A DNA stretch of 64,000 bases from Croceimicrobium sp965656185. GTDB lineage: Bacteria; Bacteroidota; Bacteroidia; Flavobacteriales; Schleiferiaceae. Location of the stretch: NCBI GenBank assembly GCA_965656185.1, contig CBFHJH010000002.1, forward strand, positions 124,001 through 188,000, in the 5' to 3' direction. A program made the position numbers and the translations under genes. Below the pieces are notes generated by a model, which did not search any database, was not told the origin of the DNA, and worked only from the letters and a program-made list of their open reading frames with translations. This document shows positions 26,134-34,566 of this stretch, piece after piece. Each line of letters opens with the position of its first letter. The first letter of the stretch is position 1.

Positions 26134-28011
26134 ATGCGCAGCTTTCTTTTCACTTTTTTAATAGTTCTTTCTTTAAATCTAAAGGCGCAAAAGCTGAGTG
26201 TTCAAGATTCACTCTTACTTTACCACCCGATCGAGTTAAAGCCGGAATTAGAGATGGCGATGCGCAACGATCCTGGTATCGAGAGCTTTGGGTTACTCTT
26301 AGAAGCAGTGGTCAATATTGGCCAGTATTTTTACGCAGATTCTATATATGATCGCTATTTCGATTCCCTAACTTTTGGTAAGGAGGTGGGAGAGTACCCG
26401 AATCTATTGTTAACAGCAGCCCGACTTAATAAGATTCAGCAGCGTAATAACTTGGCCCTCAATCAGTACCGAAGAGTTTTAGAATATTATCAATCTATTG
26501 GCGATTGGCAGGGTGAAGGGAAGGTGATTGCCAAGCTTGGTGAGTTTTACCGCAGCAGCACACAGTACGAAGATGGTATCGCAATTCTGGAAACCTTAAT
26601 TGCCGATCCTCGCTTCGAACTGCTATCAAAGCGAACCAAAGCCGCAGCCTACCACCGTTTAGCGGCAAATTATAATGAAGGGACCCAGGATTTTGAATCC
26701 AGTATTGAGGCGAGTAGGCGTTCCCTTTTTTATTCAGAACCGGAAAATGCCCTTGATCAAATGGCCACTTCTTATTTGGAGATTGGCTATACCTATTACA
26801 ACCGGAAAGACTCCCGCTGCTTAAACTATTTCCGAAAAGCTATGCAGGTTTGGGAAAAACTGGGTTATGGGCATTACATCGCCAATGCTCATCTTAATAT
26901 GGCTTCTTATTTTGTAGATGCCGACCAAATTGATAGTGCCCAGTTTCATCTATCCCGAGCAATGACCGTGGCCACAAATCACCGCTTACCAGGCTTTTTC
27001 GCTTTACTGCTTAGTCGACTTAGTGAGGTATACTATGCCCAAGGTGATTATAAACGTGCATTTGAATTACGTGATTCGGCCGCCGAGCTACGTCTGCAGG
27101 ATGTGCGTATCCAGTTCGACATGGACTTACGTGAAAGTGTTAAGAAATACCAATACGATCTTACCTTATCAAAATTAAAAACCGCAGAGCAAGAAAGGCA
27201 GTTGATCTCCGAGCAAGCCGCTTCAGATAAACGTTCTAATCAATTTTTATTGGTAAGCTTGATATCCATGTCGGTGATTAGTCTTTTGATGATCTACCTC
27301 TACCGCCAGGTGCGGCAAGGTCACAATCAATTGAAAAAGCAGTCTCATATCATATCCAAGCAGAATGAGGAATTGTCGAACACTCTTTCGCAAAAGGAAA
27401 TTTTGCTTAAAGAGGTTCATCATAGGGTGAAGAACAACTTACAAATGATCATCAGCCTTCTGGAAATGCAGGAGTTGGATGCGGGTGATTCGGTAATTTC
27501 TGTAGCCATTCAAGACAGTATTCTAAGAAGGGTGTCGGCCATGGCTTTGGTGCATGAATATCTATACAATCAGCGGGATCTAGAATTCCTGCAGGCCGAT
27601 GAATACTTAGCTCAACTGGTTGCTCAAGTGCGCGAACTGTCTGATTCGAGAAAATTAGGAGTGCGCTACAAATTGGAATTGGACGCTTGCAGCCTTAGTA
27701 TCGAGAAAAGCGTGGCACTAGGTATGATTGTTTCCGAATTATTGTCTAATTCCTATAAGTATGCGTTTCCACCCCGTTTCAAGGGGCAGCCGGAGATCGA
27801 GCTAAAATTAAAGCAGGCGGCAGACGATGATAACTTCTTCCGGTTTTATTATGCCGATAATGGAGTAGGGGTGCCGCATGACGCCGAGCACGGACTAGGC
27901 AGCAGGTTAGTGCTTATATTTGCGAAACAACTTGAAGCCGAAGTTGATATTATAGGGGATGACCAAGGTTATAAGTTGCATTTGAAATTCTACCGGAACT
28001 TTGAAAAATAG
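26134..28011 (+). CDS. TPR-containing sensor histidine kinase (HisKA_2 type)
   Basis: A membrane sensor kinase. A signal peptide or first helix (MRSFLFTFLIVLSLNLKAQ) precedes a periplasmic stretch of TPR-like helices (about residues 40-330). One transmembrane helix follows (FLLVSLISMSVISLLMIYL, about 370-390), then a coiled coil. The HisKA_2 motif EVHHRVKNNLQM (phospho-His about residue 430) and an HATPase domain (SELLSNSYKYAF, FYYADNGVGV) complete it. A second ATG at 26113 would add 7 residues; 26134 gives a cleaner signal peptide. The regulator gene overlaps its 3' end. Confidence 0.88.
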   Translation: MRSFLFTFLIVLSLNLKAQKLSVQDSLLLYHPIELKPELEMAMRNDPGIESFGLLLEAVVNIGQYFYADSIYDRYFDSLTFGKEVGEYPNLLLTAARLNKIQQRNNLALNQYRRVLEYYQSIGDWQGEGKVIAKLGEFYRSSTQYEDGIAILETLIADPRFELLSKRTKAAAYHRLAANYNEGTQDFESSIEASRRSLFYSEPENALDQMATSYLEIGYTYYNRKDSRCLNYFRKAMQVWEKLGYGHYIANAHLNMASYFVDADQIDSAQFHLSRAMTVATNHRLPGFFALLLSRLSEVYYAQGDYKRAFELRDSAAELRLQDVRIQFDMDLRESVKKYQYDLTLSKLKTAEQERQLISEQAASDKRSNQFLLVSLISMSVISLLMIYLYRQVRQGHNQLKKQSHIISKQNEELSNTLSQKEILLKEVHHRVKNNLQMIISLLEMQELDAGDSVISVAIQDSILRRVSAMALVHEYLYNQRDLEFLQADEYLAQLVAQVRELSDSRKLGVRYKLELDACSLSIEKSVALGMIVSELLSNSYKYAFPPRFKGQPEIELKLKQAADDDNFFRFYYADNGVGVPHDAEHGLGSRLVLIFAKQLEAEVDIIGDDQGYKLHLKFYRNFEK

Positions 28012-28696
28012 CAGGATACTGATCGTTGAAGATGAGGTTTTAATTGCCGAACATCTCGCGAAGATTCTTCGTAGTCAGGGCTACGAAAATTTGACCTTGG
28101 TGCATCGTTACAGTAAGGCAATCGAGGAACTTGAGGCCAAGCCTTTCGATCTAGCTTTACTAGATATAAATCTCGATAAGGATACCGAAGGGGTAGACTT
28201 GGCTAAGATCATTGAAGCTGATTTGAAGTTCCCGTACATCTTTATTACGGCGCAAACCGATCCTTTGGTCTTGGGCATGGCCGTGAAACTTCACCCCAAG
28301 GCCTTTATTTCTAAACCATTCAATAAGGTGGATGTAGCTGTGGCAGTGGAGTTGGCGCTGAGCGATCTGAAAAAGCCAACCAAGTATTTGATCTTTAAAG
28401 ACGGCTGGACCACAGTTAAAGTAACCTACGATGATATTCTCTGGGCTGAGGCGGATGGAAACTATTTACAACTCTTTTGCAAGTCCAAGCATTATACGAT
28501 CCGGTATTCTCTAAGTTGGCTCGAAGACGAGCTGGGTTCTGATCTGAACTTTTTCAAGGTGCATCGCAGTATCATCGTTAACTTAAGAAAAGTGCAAAAA
28601 TTGGAATCCAGTCAGGTGTGGATCAATGATCAGGCATTGGCGGTTTCTAAATCCCGACATCAAGAGCTTAAGGATGCTTTAGAAGGATTGAAGTAA
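28001..28696 (+). CDS. LytTR-family response regulator
   Basis: A 231-residue two-component regulator. The receiver domain (1-120) has ILIVEDEVLIAE, the phospho-acceptor Asp in LALLDINLD (about residue 53) and KPFNKVDV. The C-terminal LytTR DNA-binding domain (about 130-231) has LWAEADGNYLQLF, FFKVHRSIIVNLR and VSKSRHQEL. The start is TTG at 28001, overlapping the kinase stop by 11 bases; no in-frame ATG is near. It is the partner of the upstream kinase. LytTR proteins bind direct repeats, so it is not a good candidate for the palindromic operator in this window. Confidence 0.9.
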   Translation: MKNSRILIVEDEVLIAEHLAKILRSQGYENLTLVHRYSKAIEELEAKPFDLALLDINLDKDTEGVDLAKIIEADLKFPYIFITAQTDPLVLGMAVKLHPKAFISKPFNKVDVAVAVELALSDLKKPTKYLIFKDGWTTVKVTYDDILWAEADGNYLQLFCKSKHYTIRYSLSWLEDELGSDLNFFKVHRSIIVNLRKVQKLESSQVWINDQALAVSKSRHQELKDALEGLK

Positions 28697-28722
28697 AAAA
28701 AAGCCGGTCCCAATGGAACCGG
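28695..28722 (-). terminator. Rho-independent terminator of the GH31 gene
   Basis: On the minus strand the stem GCCGGTTCC / GGACCGGC is followed by eight or more T, 28 bases after the GH31 stop. On the plus strand no T tract follows, so it serves the minus gene. Confidence 0.85.
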
Positions 28723-28749
28723 CCCTCACCTCTCAAAAAAGCGCGCTAT

Positions 28750-31137
28750 TTAAACCCAGCGCAGGGTTATCTGATTAAAACTTTCCTCTACCTTAAAGGA
28801 GAAAGTCTTTTCGTTTTGTTCAATATCCGCCTCAAATTCTTCTGAGTTTAATTCTACCGATTTGGGGAGTTTTTCAAAACCATGGAAAACCATGGTATAC
28901 TGATTGTATTCACTAGGCATTCGTCCCTCTTTATACTGGGTGATGCGGTATTTTTCTTCAGAAGGGATTACGGTAAAGCTTTTGGTGGCATGCATGCCTT
29001 GGGTGTGCGCATAGCCATCACCTTGATCTTCGTAAAGCTTGCTTATCATTGTTTCCTCACCACGGTAAATGTGCAATTCGATAGGCTGACCTTTCTGGGC
29101 AGCGGTGTTTTGCTGTACTGCGGTACGAGGGATAATGGCTCCGGCTTGGATAAAGGTGGGAATCTCATCCAAAGGAGTTTCGATCAATTGCTCTTTACCC
29201 CCGTCAAAAAGTTGGTCACTGTATAAATGGTACCAGGATCCACGAGGTATGTACATTCTGCGATTCTGGCGATTTGGTTCAAGAACCGGGCATACTAAAA
29301 TGTGGTCTCCGAAAAGAAATTCATCTTGGCGGTACCAAGTTTGCGGATCTGTATGATCGAAGAATACCAAGGGGCGTAGCATGGGCTTGCCTTCTTGACT
29401 GTACTGATGAAAAGCAGTGTAGTGGTAAGGCAATAATTGATAACGCAGTTGGATCGCTTTCCGCACAAGGTCAGTAGCCTCTTCTCCGAAACTCCAAGGT
29501 TCCTGTTCGCCATGGTCTCCCGATGAATGCGTTCGCATTAAAGGGTGAAATACCGCTAATTGCATCCAGCGTACGTATAGCTCCATAGTAGGGTGTTCGG
29601 TAAAACCACCAATGTCGGTTCCTACGAAGGAAAAACCGCTAATCGATAATCGCTGGCATTGTACATTGGCTACCCACAAATGCTCCCAGCTAGCGATATT
29701 GTCGCCAGTCCAAACAGAGGAATAACGCTGACCGCCAGAGTAAGTGCTGCGGGTAATCAGGAAGGGACGGTTAGGGTAAGCCGATTTTTTAACCCCCTGG
29801 TAAGAGGCGCGGCTCATTTGCATCCCGTAAACATTATGGGCTTTGCGATGACTACAAGGGTTTCCGTCGTAGTCATGCCGAATATCTAATGGAAAGGTTT
29901 TGGTTGGTACATCCATGATCGCCGGCTCGTTCATGTCATTCCAAATACCGGCCAAGCCAACCTCTTCGATAAGACCCTTGAAAAGACCGGACCACCATTC
30001 GCGAACTTCGGGATTGGTGAAATCTGGGAAGTAACATTCGCCAGGCCATACTTTTCCTTTGTATAGAGGTCCATCGGCATGTTTACAGAAATAGCCTTTA
30101 TCGAAACCTTCTTTGCAGACCTCATAGTCCATGTCTACTTTAATACCGGGATCAATAATGGCCACGGTTTTAAAGCCCATTTCTTTAAGGCGGTCTACCA
30201 TTCCCTTAGGTTCCGGGAAGTTTTCTTTATTCCAAGTAAAACAGCGGAAGCCATCCATATAATCGATGTCGAGGTAGATCGCATCGCTCGGTATTTCCAG
30301 TTCACGAAGCCTAGTGGCAATGGCCATAACTTCTTCTTCACTGGAATAACTCCACTTACATTGATGATAACCCAAGGCCCATTTGGCCGGCAGTTCGGGT
30401 TTACCGGTTAAACGCGAATAGCGCTGAGCGATATTCATGAGGCTGGAACCGGCTATGAAATAATAATTGATCTCGCCTCCTTCGGCCCAAAAGCTGGTAA
30501 CATTATTACGCTCGGAAGCGAAGTCGAAGAAGGTGCGGAAAGTATTGTCGAAAAAGACCCCGTAACAGCCTTCTTTGTGTAGGCCGTAATAAAAGGGAAT
30601 ATTACGATAAAGCGGATCGGCTTCTTTAGCAAAGCCATACTCGTCGGTACCCCAGTTTTGAAAGCGTCGGTCCCTTAAGTTTAGATTTGTGGCTTTATCG
30701 CCCAGTCCATAGTAATGTTCGCCCATTAAGGAGCGCTTGCTCATCTTAACGATATTGTCGCCACGCTGACTATCTTCTTGCCAATGGAAGCCTTTCTCAT
30801 CTTCATTCAGCAATTTGCCGTCTTCGCCATAAATGGAAACTTTCAGGTCGTGGCGATTTACTTTGGCACATAGCTTTGGTGTGGTTAAAGTGATGAAATC
30901 TGGCTCCTCTTCAATTTTGAAGGAACTAAAGCCAGAGCGATGGTCTTCGTCCATGGCGTAGGAAAAGTCATCCGAAAAATAACCTTTGGCGCTGTAACGA
31001 AATCGAAGCACGTGATCGGTAATCACTTCGACCTTTAGCATAACGCCATTATGGCTATGCAAGATCGCGTAGCTGCCGTTCTTTTCTACCTTAATAATAT
31101 GGGTAGGGAAGTGTTCGTTTGGAAGACTGTGTATCAC
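28750..31137 (-). CDS. Glycoside hydrolase family 31 alpha-glucosidase
   Basis: A 795-residue GH31 enzyme releasing glucose from alpha-glucans or malto-oligosaccharides. The nucleophile Asp is in GIWNDMNEPA near residue 398. Other family marks are IPFYYGLHKEGCYGVFFDN, DAIYLDIDYMDGFRCFTW, the acid region SSVWTGDN and FVGTDIGGFTEHP. No signal peptide is seen, so it acts in the cytoplasm. The start is GTG 31137: a stop lies four codons upstream and no ATG is available. Operator site A lies 43-67 bp upstream. With GlgB and the CBM48 protein nearby it probably serves glycogen breakdown. Confidence 0.93.
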   Translation of the reverse strand: MIHSLPNEHFPTHIIKVEKNGSYAILHSHNGVMLKVEVITDHVLRFRYSAKGYFSDDFSYAMDEDHRSGFSSFKIEEEPDFITLTTPKLCAKVNRHDLKVSIYGEDGKLLNEDEKGFHWQEDSQRGDNIVKMSKRSLMGEHYYGLGDKATNLNLRDRRFQNWGTDEYGFAKEADPLYRNIPFYYGLHKEGCYGVFFDNTFRTFFDFASERNNVTSFWAEGGEINYYFIAGSSLMNIAQRYSRLTGKPELPAKWALGYHQCKWSYSSEEEVMAIATRLRELEIPSDAIYLDIDYMDGFRCFTWNKENFPEPKGMVDRLKEMGFKTVAIIDPGIKVDMDYEVCKEGFDKGYFCKHADGPLYKGKVWPGECYFPDFTNPEVREWWSGLFKGLIEEVGLAGIWNDMNEPAIMDVPTKTFPLDIRHDYDGNPCSHRKAHNVYGMQMSRASYQGVKKSAYPNRPFLITRSTYSGGQRYSSVWTGDNIASWEHLWVANVQCQRLSISGFSFVGTDIGGFTEHPTMELYVRWMQLAVFHPLMRTHSSGDHGEQEPWSFGEEATDLVRKAIQLRYQLLPYHYTAFHQYSQEGKPMLRPLVFFDHTDPQTWYRQDEFLFGDHILVCPVLEPNRQNRRMYIPRGSWYHLYSDQLFDGGKEQLIETPLDEIPTFIQAGAIIPRTAVQQNTAAQKGQPIELHIYRGEETMISKLYEDQGDGYAHTQGMHATKSFTVIPSEEKYRITQYKEGRMPSEYNQYTMVFHGFEKLPKSVELNSEEFEADIEQNEKTFSFKVEESFNQITLRWV

Positions 31138-31159
31138 TTTTCGTAGTGCTTAAGCAAAG

Positions 31160-31167
31160 CGAAAGTA
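31160..31167 (-). promoter_or_regulatory. Possible -7 box TACTTTCG for GH31
   Basis: One mismatch to TAnnTTTG, 23 bases upstream of the GTG start. Operator site A covers the position where a -33 element would be. Confidence 0.35.
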
Positions 31168-31179
31168 TAAAAATTCTCT

Positions 31180-31204
31180 GCTTCGTGTATTTTATACACT
31201 TAGT
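31180..31204. promoter_or_regulatory. Candidate operator, site A (GH31)
   Basis: GCTTC-GTGTA, 5 bases, TACAC-TTAGT. Both inner half-sites match perfectly. It overlaps the expected -33 region of the GH31 promoter, a position suited to a repressor. Confidence 0.72.
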
Positions 31205-31254
31205 TTTTTGAAAATAATTTTACCTGTATTTTGGTGCTTGAAAAATAAAAAGGA

Positions 31255-32088
31255 TCAGTCTTTCTTTAGGGTGCGGATATCGCGGAAGTAGAAATTCGAA
31301 CTAGGGTCTAAGGTAAAGACCGGAATATTGTACTTGTTTAGAAGTACGGTGCGGTCGAAATCCTTTCCTAATAACTTTTTAAAGGCAGTATCCCCCTTGT
31401 GCGGCAATGCGATAAGGTCCGATTGCCATTCTTTCGCCTGATCGAGGAGATATTGGTCGAAGTGCTTTGTTTCGGGAGCGTATTTAACCGAGGCTTTTAT
31501 GCCGCGTTCCTTGAAGTAGTCTACTGCTACTTCGGCAATCTCTCTTTCGAAGTTCTGCCGGCTCTTATCGTTATTCCAAGCCGCGATAATATGCACTTCA
31601 CTCTGTAGTGGCATGGCCAATGCCGCGCAAGCTTCTAGTATCCGCATGTCATCAGAGCGGAGGTCGATAGGAACAGTAATGTGATCCATTTTTCCGCTAA
31701 TACGATAGTCTTCCTGCACAATTAAGAAGGGAGTTTCGGCATGGGTAATTAAATTTAGGGCTTTAGCACCAAATTTACGCACGCCATCGCGAAGGTCTGG
31801 ACTGCCTAGAACCACACAAACAACCCTTTCTTTCTGGATCAAATCATTAATTATGTTGAGGACATTACCTTCTTCCAAGGCAATTTGCCAGGATGCGTCA
31901 TCCAAAATTATGTTCTCCCCCATCCGAACCATCTCATGGTAGATCTCTTGGCGTTTCGATTCTTTAGTACCGCGTTTCAATGCATGAACCATAACAATTT
32001 CAATGTTGAGGTTGCGGGTAAAGGCGTCGGTATATCGCAGTGCAGCTTCGGTGGCGGCATTAAATTCGATTGGAACCAGAATCTTCAT
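31255..32088 (-). CDS. Universal stress protein with two UspA domains
   Basis: A 277-residue tandem UspA-fold protein, cytoplasmic. Domain 1 starts MKILVPIEFNAATEAALRY and ends near residue 145 (LGSPDLRDGVRKFGAKAL, LNLITHAETPFLIV). Domain 2 starts at MDHITVPIDLRSDDMRIL. The ATP-binding GxxGxS-like loop is not canonical in either half. It lies between the GH31 and CBM48 genes; whether it shares their regulation is unclear, though site B lies in its upstream region as well. Confidence 0.85.
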   Translation of the reverse strand: MKILVPIEFNAATEAALRYTDAFTRNLNIEIVMVHALKRGTKESKRQEIYHEMVRMGENIILDDASWQIALEEGNVLNIINDLIQKERVVCVVLGSPDLRDGVRKFGAKALNLITHAETPFLIVQEDYRISGKMDHITVPIDLRSDDMRILEACAALAMPLQSEVHIIAAWNNDKSRQNFEREIAEVAVDYFKERGIKASVKYAPETKHFDQYLLDQAKEWQSDLIALPHKGDTAFKKLLGKDFDRTVLLNKYNIPVFTLDPSSNFYFRDIRTLKKD

Positions 32089-32221
32089 TTTGATTATCAG
32101 TTATTTATGGGTAATAATTTAACGGGTTAAGCCGCTTTAGGTCAACAATATAGCTAAAAATAGATTTATTTGTGAGGAGGTAGTGAGCAGTTATTTTACT
32201 CTAATTTAAAGTTGAAGCAAC

Positions 32222-32246
32222 ACTTCGTGTAAATAATACACTAAGT
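32222..32246. promoter_or_regulatory. Candidate operator, site B (CBM48 gene)
   Basis: ACTTC-GTGTA, 5 bases, TACAC-TAAGT. It is the best copy: inner half-sites perfect and the outer ACTT/AAGT also complementary. It overlaps the -7 box of the CBM48 gene by 5 bases and lies in the divergent gap with the universal stress gene. Confidence 0.75.
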
Positions 32247-32249
32247 TTG
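32242..32249 (+). promoter_or_regulatory. -7 box TAAGTTTG for the CBM48 gene
   Basis: Exact TAnnTTTG match partly inside operator site B. Binding there would block polymerase. Confidence 0.6.
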
Positions 32250-32268
32250 TTTCACTAAATTTATGATT

Positions 32269-32568
32269 ATGTCCTTACGTAAGAAGTATTTAAAATCGAA
32301 ACCTGTTTGCAAGGTAAGCTTCGATTTTCCCGGTGATCGCATGGAAGAGGAAGTTAAGCAAGTGGAGTTAATGGCTTCCTTTAATAATTGGCAGCCTATT
32401 CAGTTGCGCAAGAGCAAAGGGCAGTTTACCCGTACTTTCGACCTTGAGGCCGGAGCAAATTATGAATTTCGCTATCGTATCAATGGAGAGATTTGGGAAA
32501 ACGATGAAGCAGCCGATGCCTATCAAGCCAATGGTATTGATGGGGATAATTCGGTTGTTGTTATCTAA
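32269..32568 (+). CDS. Stand-alone CBM48 (isoamylase early-set) domain protein
   Basis: A 99-residue protein consisting only of a glycogen-binding CBM48/E-set domain: MSLRKKYLKSKPVCKVSF, then LMASFNNWQPIQLRKSKG (the xFNNWxP core) and YEFRYRINGEIWENDEAADA. No catalytic domain is present. Such small proteins are common next to glycogen genes in Bacteroidota and probably bind glycogen or assist its enzymes; this is inference. An ATG at 32263 is also possible. It is convergent with glgB (4-base overlap). Confidence 0.85.
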   Translation: MSLRKKYLKSKPVCKVSFDFPGDRMEEEVKQVELMASFNNWQPIQLRKSKGQFTRTFDLEAGANYEFRYRINGEIWENDEAADAYQANGIDGDNSVVVI

Positions 32569-34469
32569 GATTTTTTCTTGTAAACCAGTGCGGCCAAGGG
32601 GGCAAGGTTTATTTGTAAGCTTTGCTTACGGCCGTGGCTTTCTAATTTCTCGCTCTCAACCTGTTTTTGAACAGAATAATTACTGCCCCAGTAGCGTGAT
32701 TCGTCGCTATTGAAAATCAATTCGTATTTACCTTTCTGGCTCAAACCGATGCGGTAGTCATCTTTAGGCTGTGGACTTAAGTTGATTAGGCAGATCAACT
32801 CCTCTTTTCCGGATTTACGAATAAAACTAAGCACCGAATTCTCCCGATCTTGATGTTCGATCCATTCAAATCCTTCGGGCTGGTAATTCAATGCGTGTAA
32901 ACTGGCCTCATTTCGATAAAGGGCATTTAAGCTCTGCACGCATTTGAATACCCCATTGTGGCTCTCAAATTGCTTCTCATACCATTGAAGGCTGCCCGAG
33001 AAATCCCATTCGGGCCTTTGGGCGAACTCACCACCCATAAAAATCAATTTTGCCCCCGGATGAAGATACATCCAGCTGTACAGTAATCGCAGATTGGCGA
33101 ACATCTGCCAATCGTCACCGGGCATTTTTTCTAATAAGGACTTCTTGCCATATACCACTTCGTCGTGCGACAAGGGTAGCATATACTTTTCGCTAAAGCC
33201 ATAGGCCAGGCTGAATGTTACTTCATCGTGATGGTAGGGGCGGTAGATCGGGTCCCGTTCAAAATAGCTTAGATTATCGTTCATCCAACCCATCATCCAT
33301 TTTAAACCAAAACCTAAGCCACCTTCAAAAGTAGCTTTGCTAACTCCGGTAAAATTGGTCGACTCTTCTGCTATGGTTTGCACGTCGGGATAATGGGCGT
33401 ATACCGCTTCATTGAATTCTTTGATGAACTGTATCGCTTCCAAGTTTTCGTTGCCGCCAAATTCATTAGGTTCCCATTCCCCGTATTTCCGAGAGTAGTC
33501 TAGGTATAGCATGGAGGCTACCGCGTCTACTCGTAAGCCATCTGCGTGAAATTCATCAAGCCAAAACAAGGCATTGGAAATTAAAAAGCTCCTTACCTGG
33601 GGGCGTCCATAGTTAAAGACCAAGCTTTTCCAGTCTGGGTGATAGCCTTTTCGACGATCTGGGTGCTCATACACTGCGCTGCCATCGAAGTTACCCAAGC
33701 CGTGTTCGTCACTGGGGAAATGGGAGGGAACCCAATCTAAGATCACTCCAATATCTTCTTTATGAAAAGCTTCAATGAGGTGCTTCAGTCCATCGGGATT
33801 GCCAAAACGTGAACTGGCAGAGTAGTAGCCTGTAATCTGGTAACCCCAACTCGGTTCATATGGATATTCCATGATAGGCATAAACTCTACGTGAGTAAAT
33901 CCGGCTTCCTTCACGTAGGGGACCAGGGTATTCGCCAGTTCCCAATAACCTTGAGGATCGCCATTTTCCTTGCGTTGCCAGGAGGCTAGGTGCACTTCGT
34001 AGACGCTCATGGGAGCATTCAATGCATTCCTTTTTCCTCTTTGCGCCAGCCAGCTTTCATCGCTCCATAGATGTCCAGAAGCACTAACCACCGAAGCCGT
34101 GCGCGGCGGGTGTTCGGAGGCCCGAGCGTATGGATCGGCCTTTTCAAAATCGCGGTCGTGATCCGGGTTTAGAATACGGTATTTATACAAATGCCCAGGG
34201 CCAACCATGGGTATAAAACCTTCCCAGATGCCAGAAGCATCCCAGCGCACATTTAATACGTGATCGAAACCATTCCAATGGTTAAAATCGCCGATCACTT
34301 CTACTCGGTTCGCAGCTGGAGCATAAACGGCAAAATAAGTTCCCTTTACGCCATTCAATTCCATGGGATGTGAACCAAAGTGCCGGTACAAGCGATAATG
34401 CCGACCTTCTCTAAAAAGATGAATATCTTGTTCACTAAATAGAGAATGGGCAATTACTTGGTTGGACAT
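32565..34469 (-). CDS. glgB: 1,4-alpha-glucan branching enzyme
   Basis: Forms alpha-1,6 branches in glycogen. The 634-residue protein has an N-terminal CBM48 (RVEVIGDFNHWNGF, about residue 78) and a GH13 barrel: EFMPIMEYPYEPSWGYQ, nucleophile in DGLRVDAVASM (about 313), acid/base in IAEESTNFTG (about 368) and LPLSHDEVVYGK (about 436). The C-terminal beta domain ends LNPLAALVYKK-like (LAPLAALVYKK). Operator site C overlaps its promoter. The glycogen synthase genes themselves are not in the window. Confidence 0.95.
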   Translation of the reverse strand: MSNQVIAHSLFSEQDIHLFREGRHYRLYRHFGSHPMELNGVKGTYFAVYAPAANRVEVIGDFNHWNGFDHVLNVRWDASGIWEGFIPMVGPGHLYKYRILNPDHDRDFEKADPYARASEHPPRTASVVSASGHLWSDESWLAQRGKRNALNAPMSVYEVHLASWQRKENGDPQGYWELANTLVPYVKEAGFTHVEFMPIMEYPYEPSWGYQITGYYSASSRFGNPDGLKHLIEAFHKEDIGVILDWVPSHFPSDEHGLGNFDGSAVYEHPDRRKGYHPDWKSLVFNYGRPQVRSFLISNALFWLDEFHADGLRVDAVASMLYLDYSRKYGEWEPNEFGGNENLEAIQFIKEFNEAVYAHYPDVQTIAEESTNFTGVSKATFEGGLGFGLKWMMGWMNDNLSYFERDPIYRPYHHDEVTFSLAYGFSEKYMLPLSHDEVVYGKKSLLEKMPGDDWQMFANLRLLYSWMYLHPGAKLIFMGGEFAQRPEWDFSGSLQWYEKQFESHNGVFKCVQSLNALYRNEASLHALNYQPEGFEWIEHQDRENSVLSFIRKSGKEELICLINLSPQPKDDYRIGLSQKGKYELIFNSDESRYWGSNYSVQKQVESEKLESHGRKQSLQINLAPLAALVYKKKS

Positions 34470-34494
34470 GGAAGATCAATGCTTTAATTGGGGA

Positions 34495-34502
34495 CAAAGG
34501 TA
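34495..34502 (-). promoter_or_regulatory. -7 box TACCTTTG for glgB
   Basis: Exact TAnnTTTG match 26 bases upstream of the glgB ATG. Operator site C begins 5 bases upstream of it. Confidence 0.6.
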
Positions 34503-34506
34503 ATCA

Positions 34507-34531
34507 ACTAAGTGTAGTAATTACACCAAGT
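34507..34531. promoter_or_regulatory. Candidate operator, site C (glgB)
   Basis: ACTAA-GTGTA, 5 bases, TACAC-CAAGT. Inner half-sites are perfect. It lies directly upstream of the glgB -7 box, over the spacer and -33 region. Confidence 0.73.
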
Positions 34532-34566
34532 TAGATTCAGTCTATTTAAAGGTATGAAGCTAGGGT

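Noticed and set aside
28001..28696. LytTR regulator as the factor binding the palindromic operator
   Set aside because: LytTR domains bind imperfect direct repeats, not a 25-bp palindrome, and its own promoter region lacks the site.
28703..28722. Terminator for the LytTR gene on the plus strand
   Set aside because: No T tract follows the hairpin on that strand; it fits the minus-strand GH31 gene.
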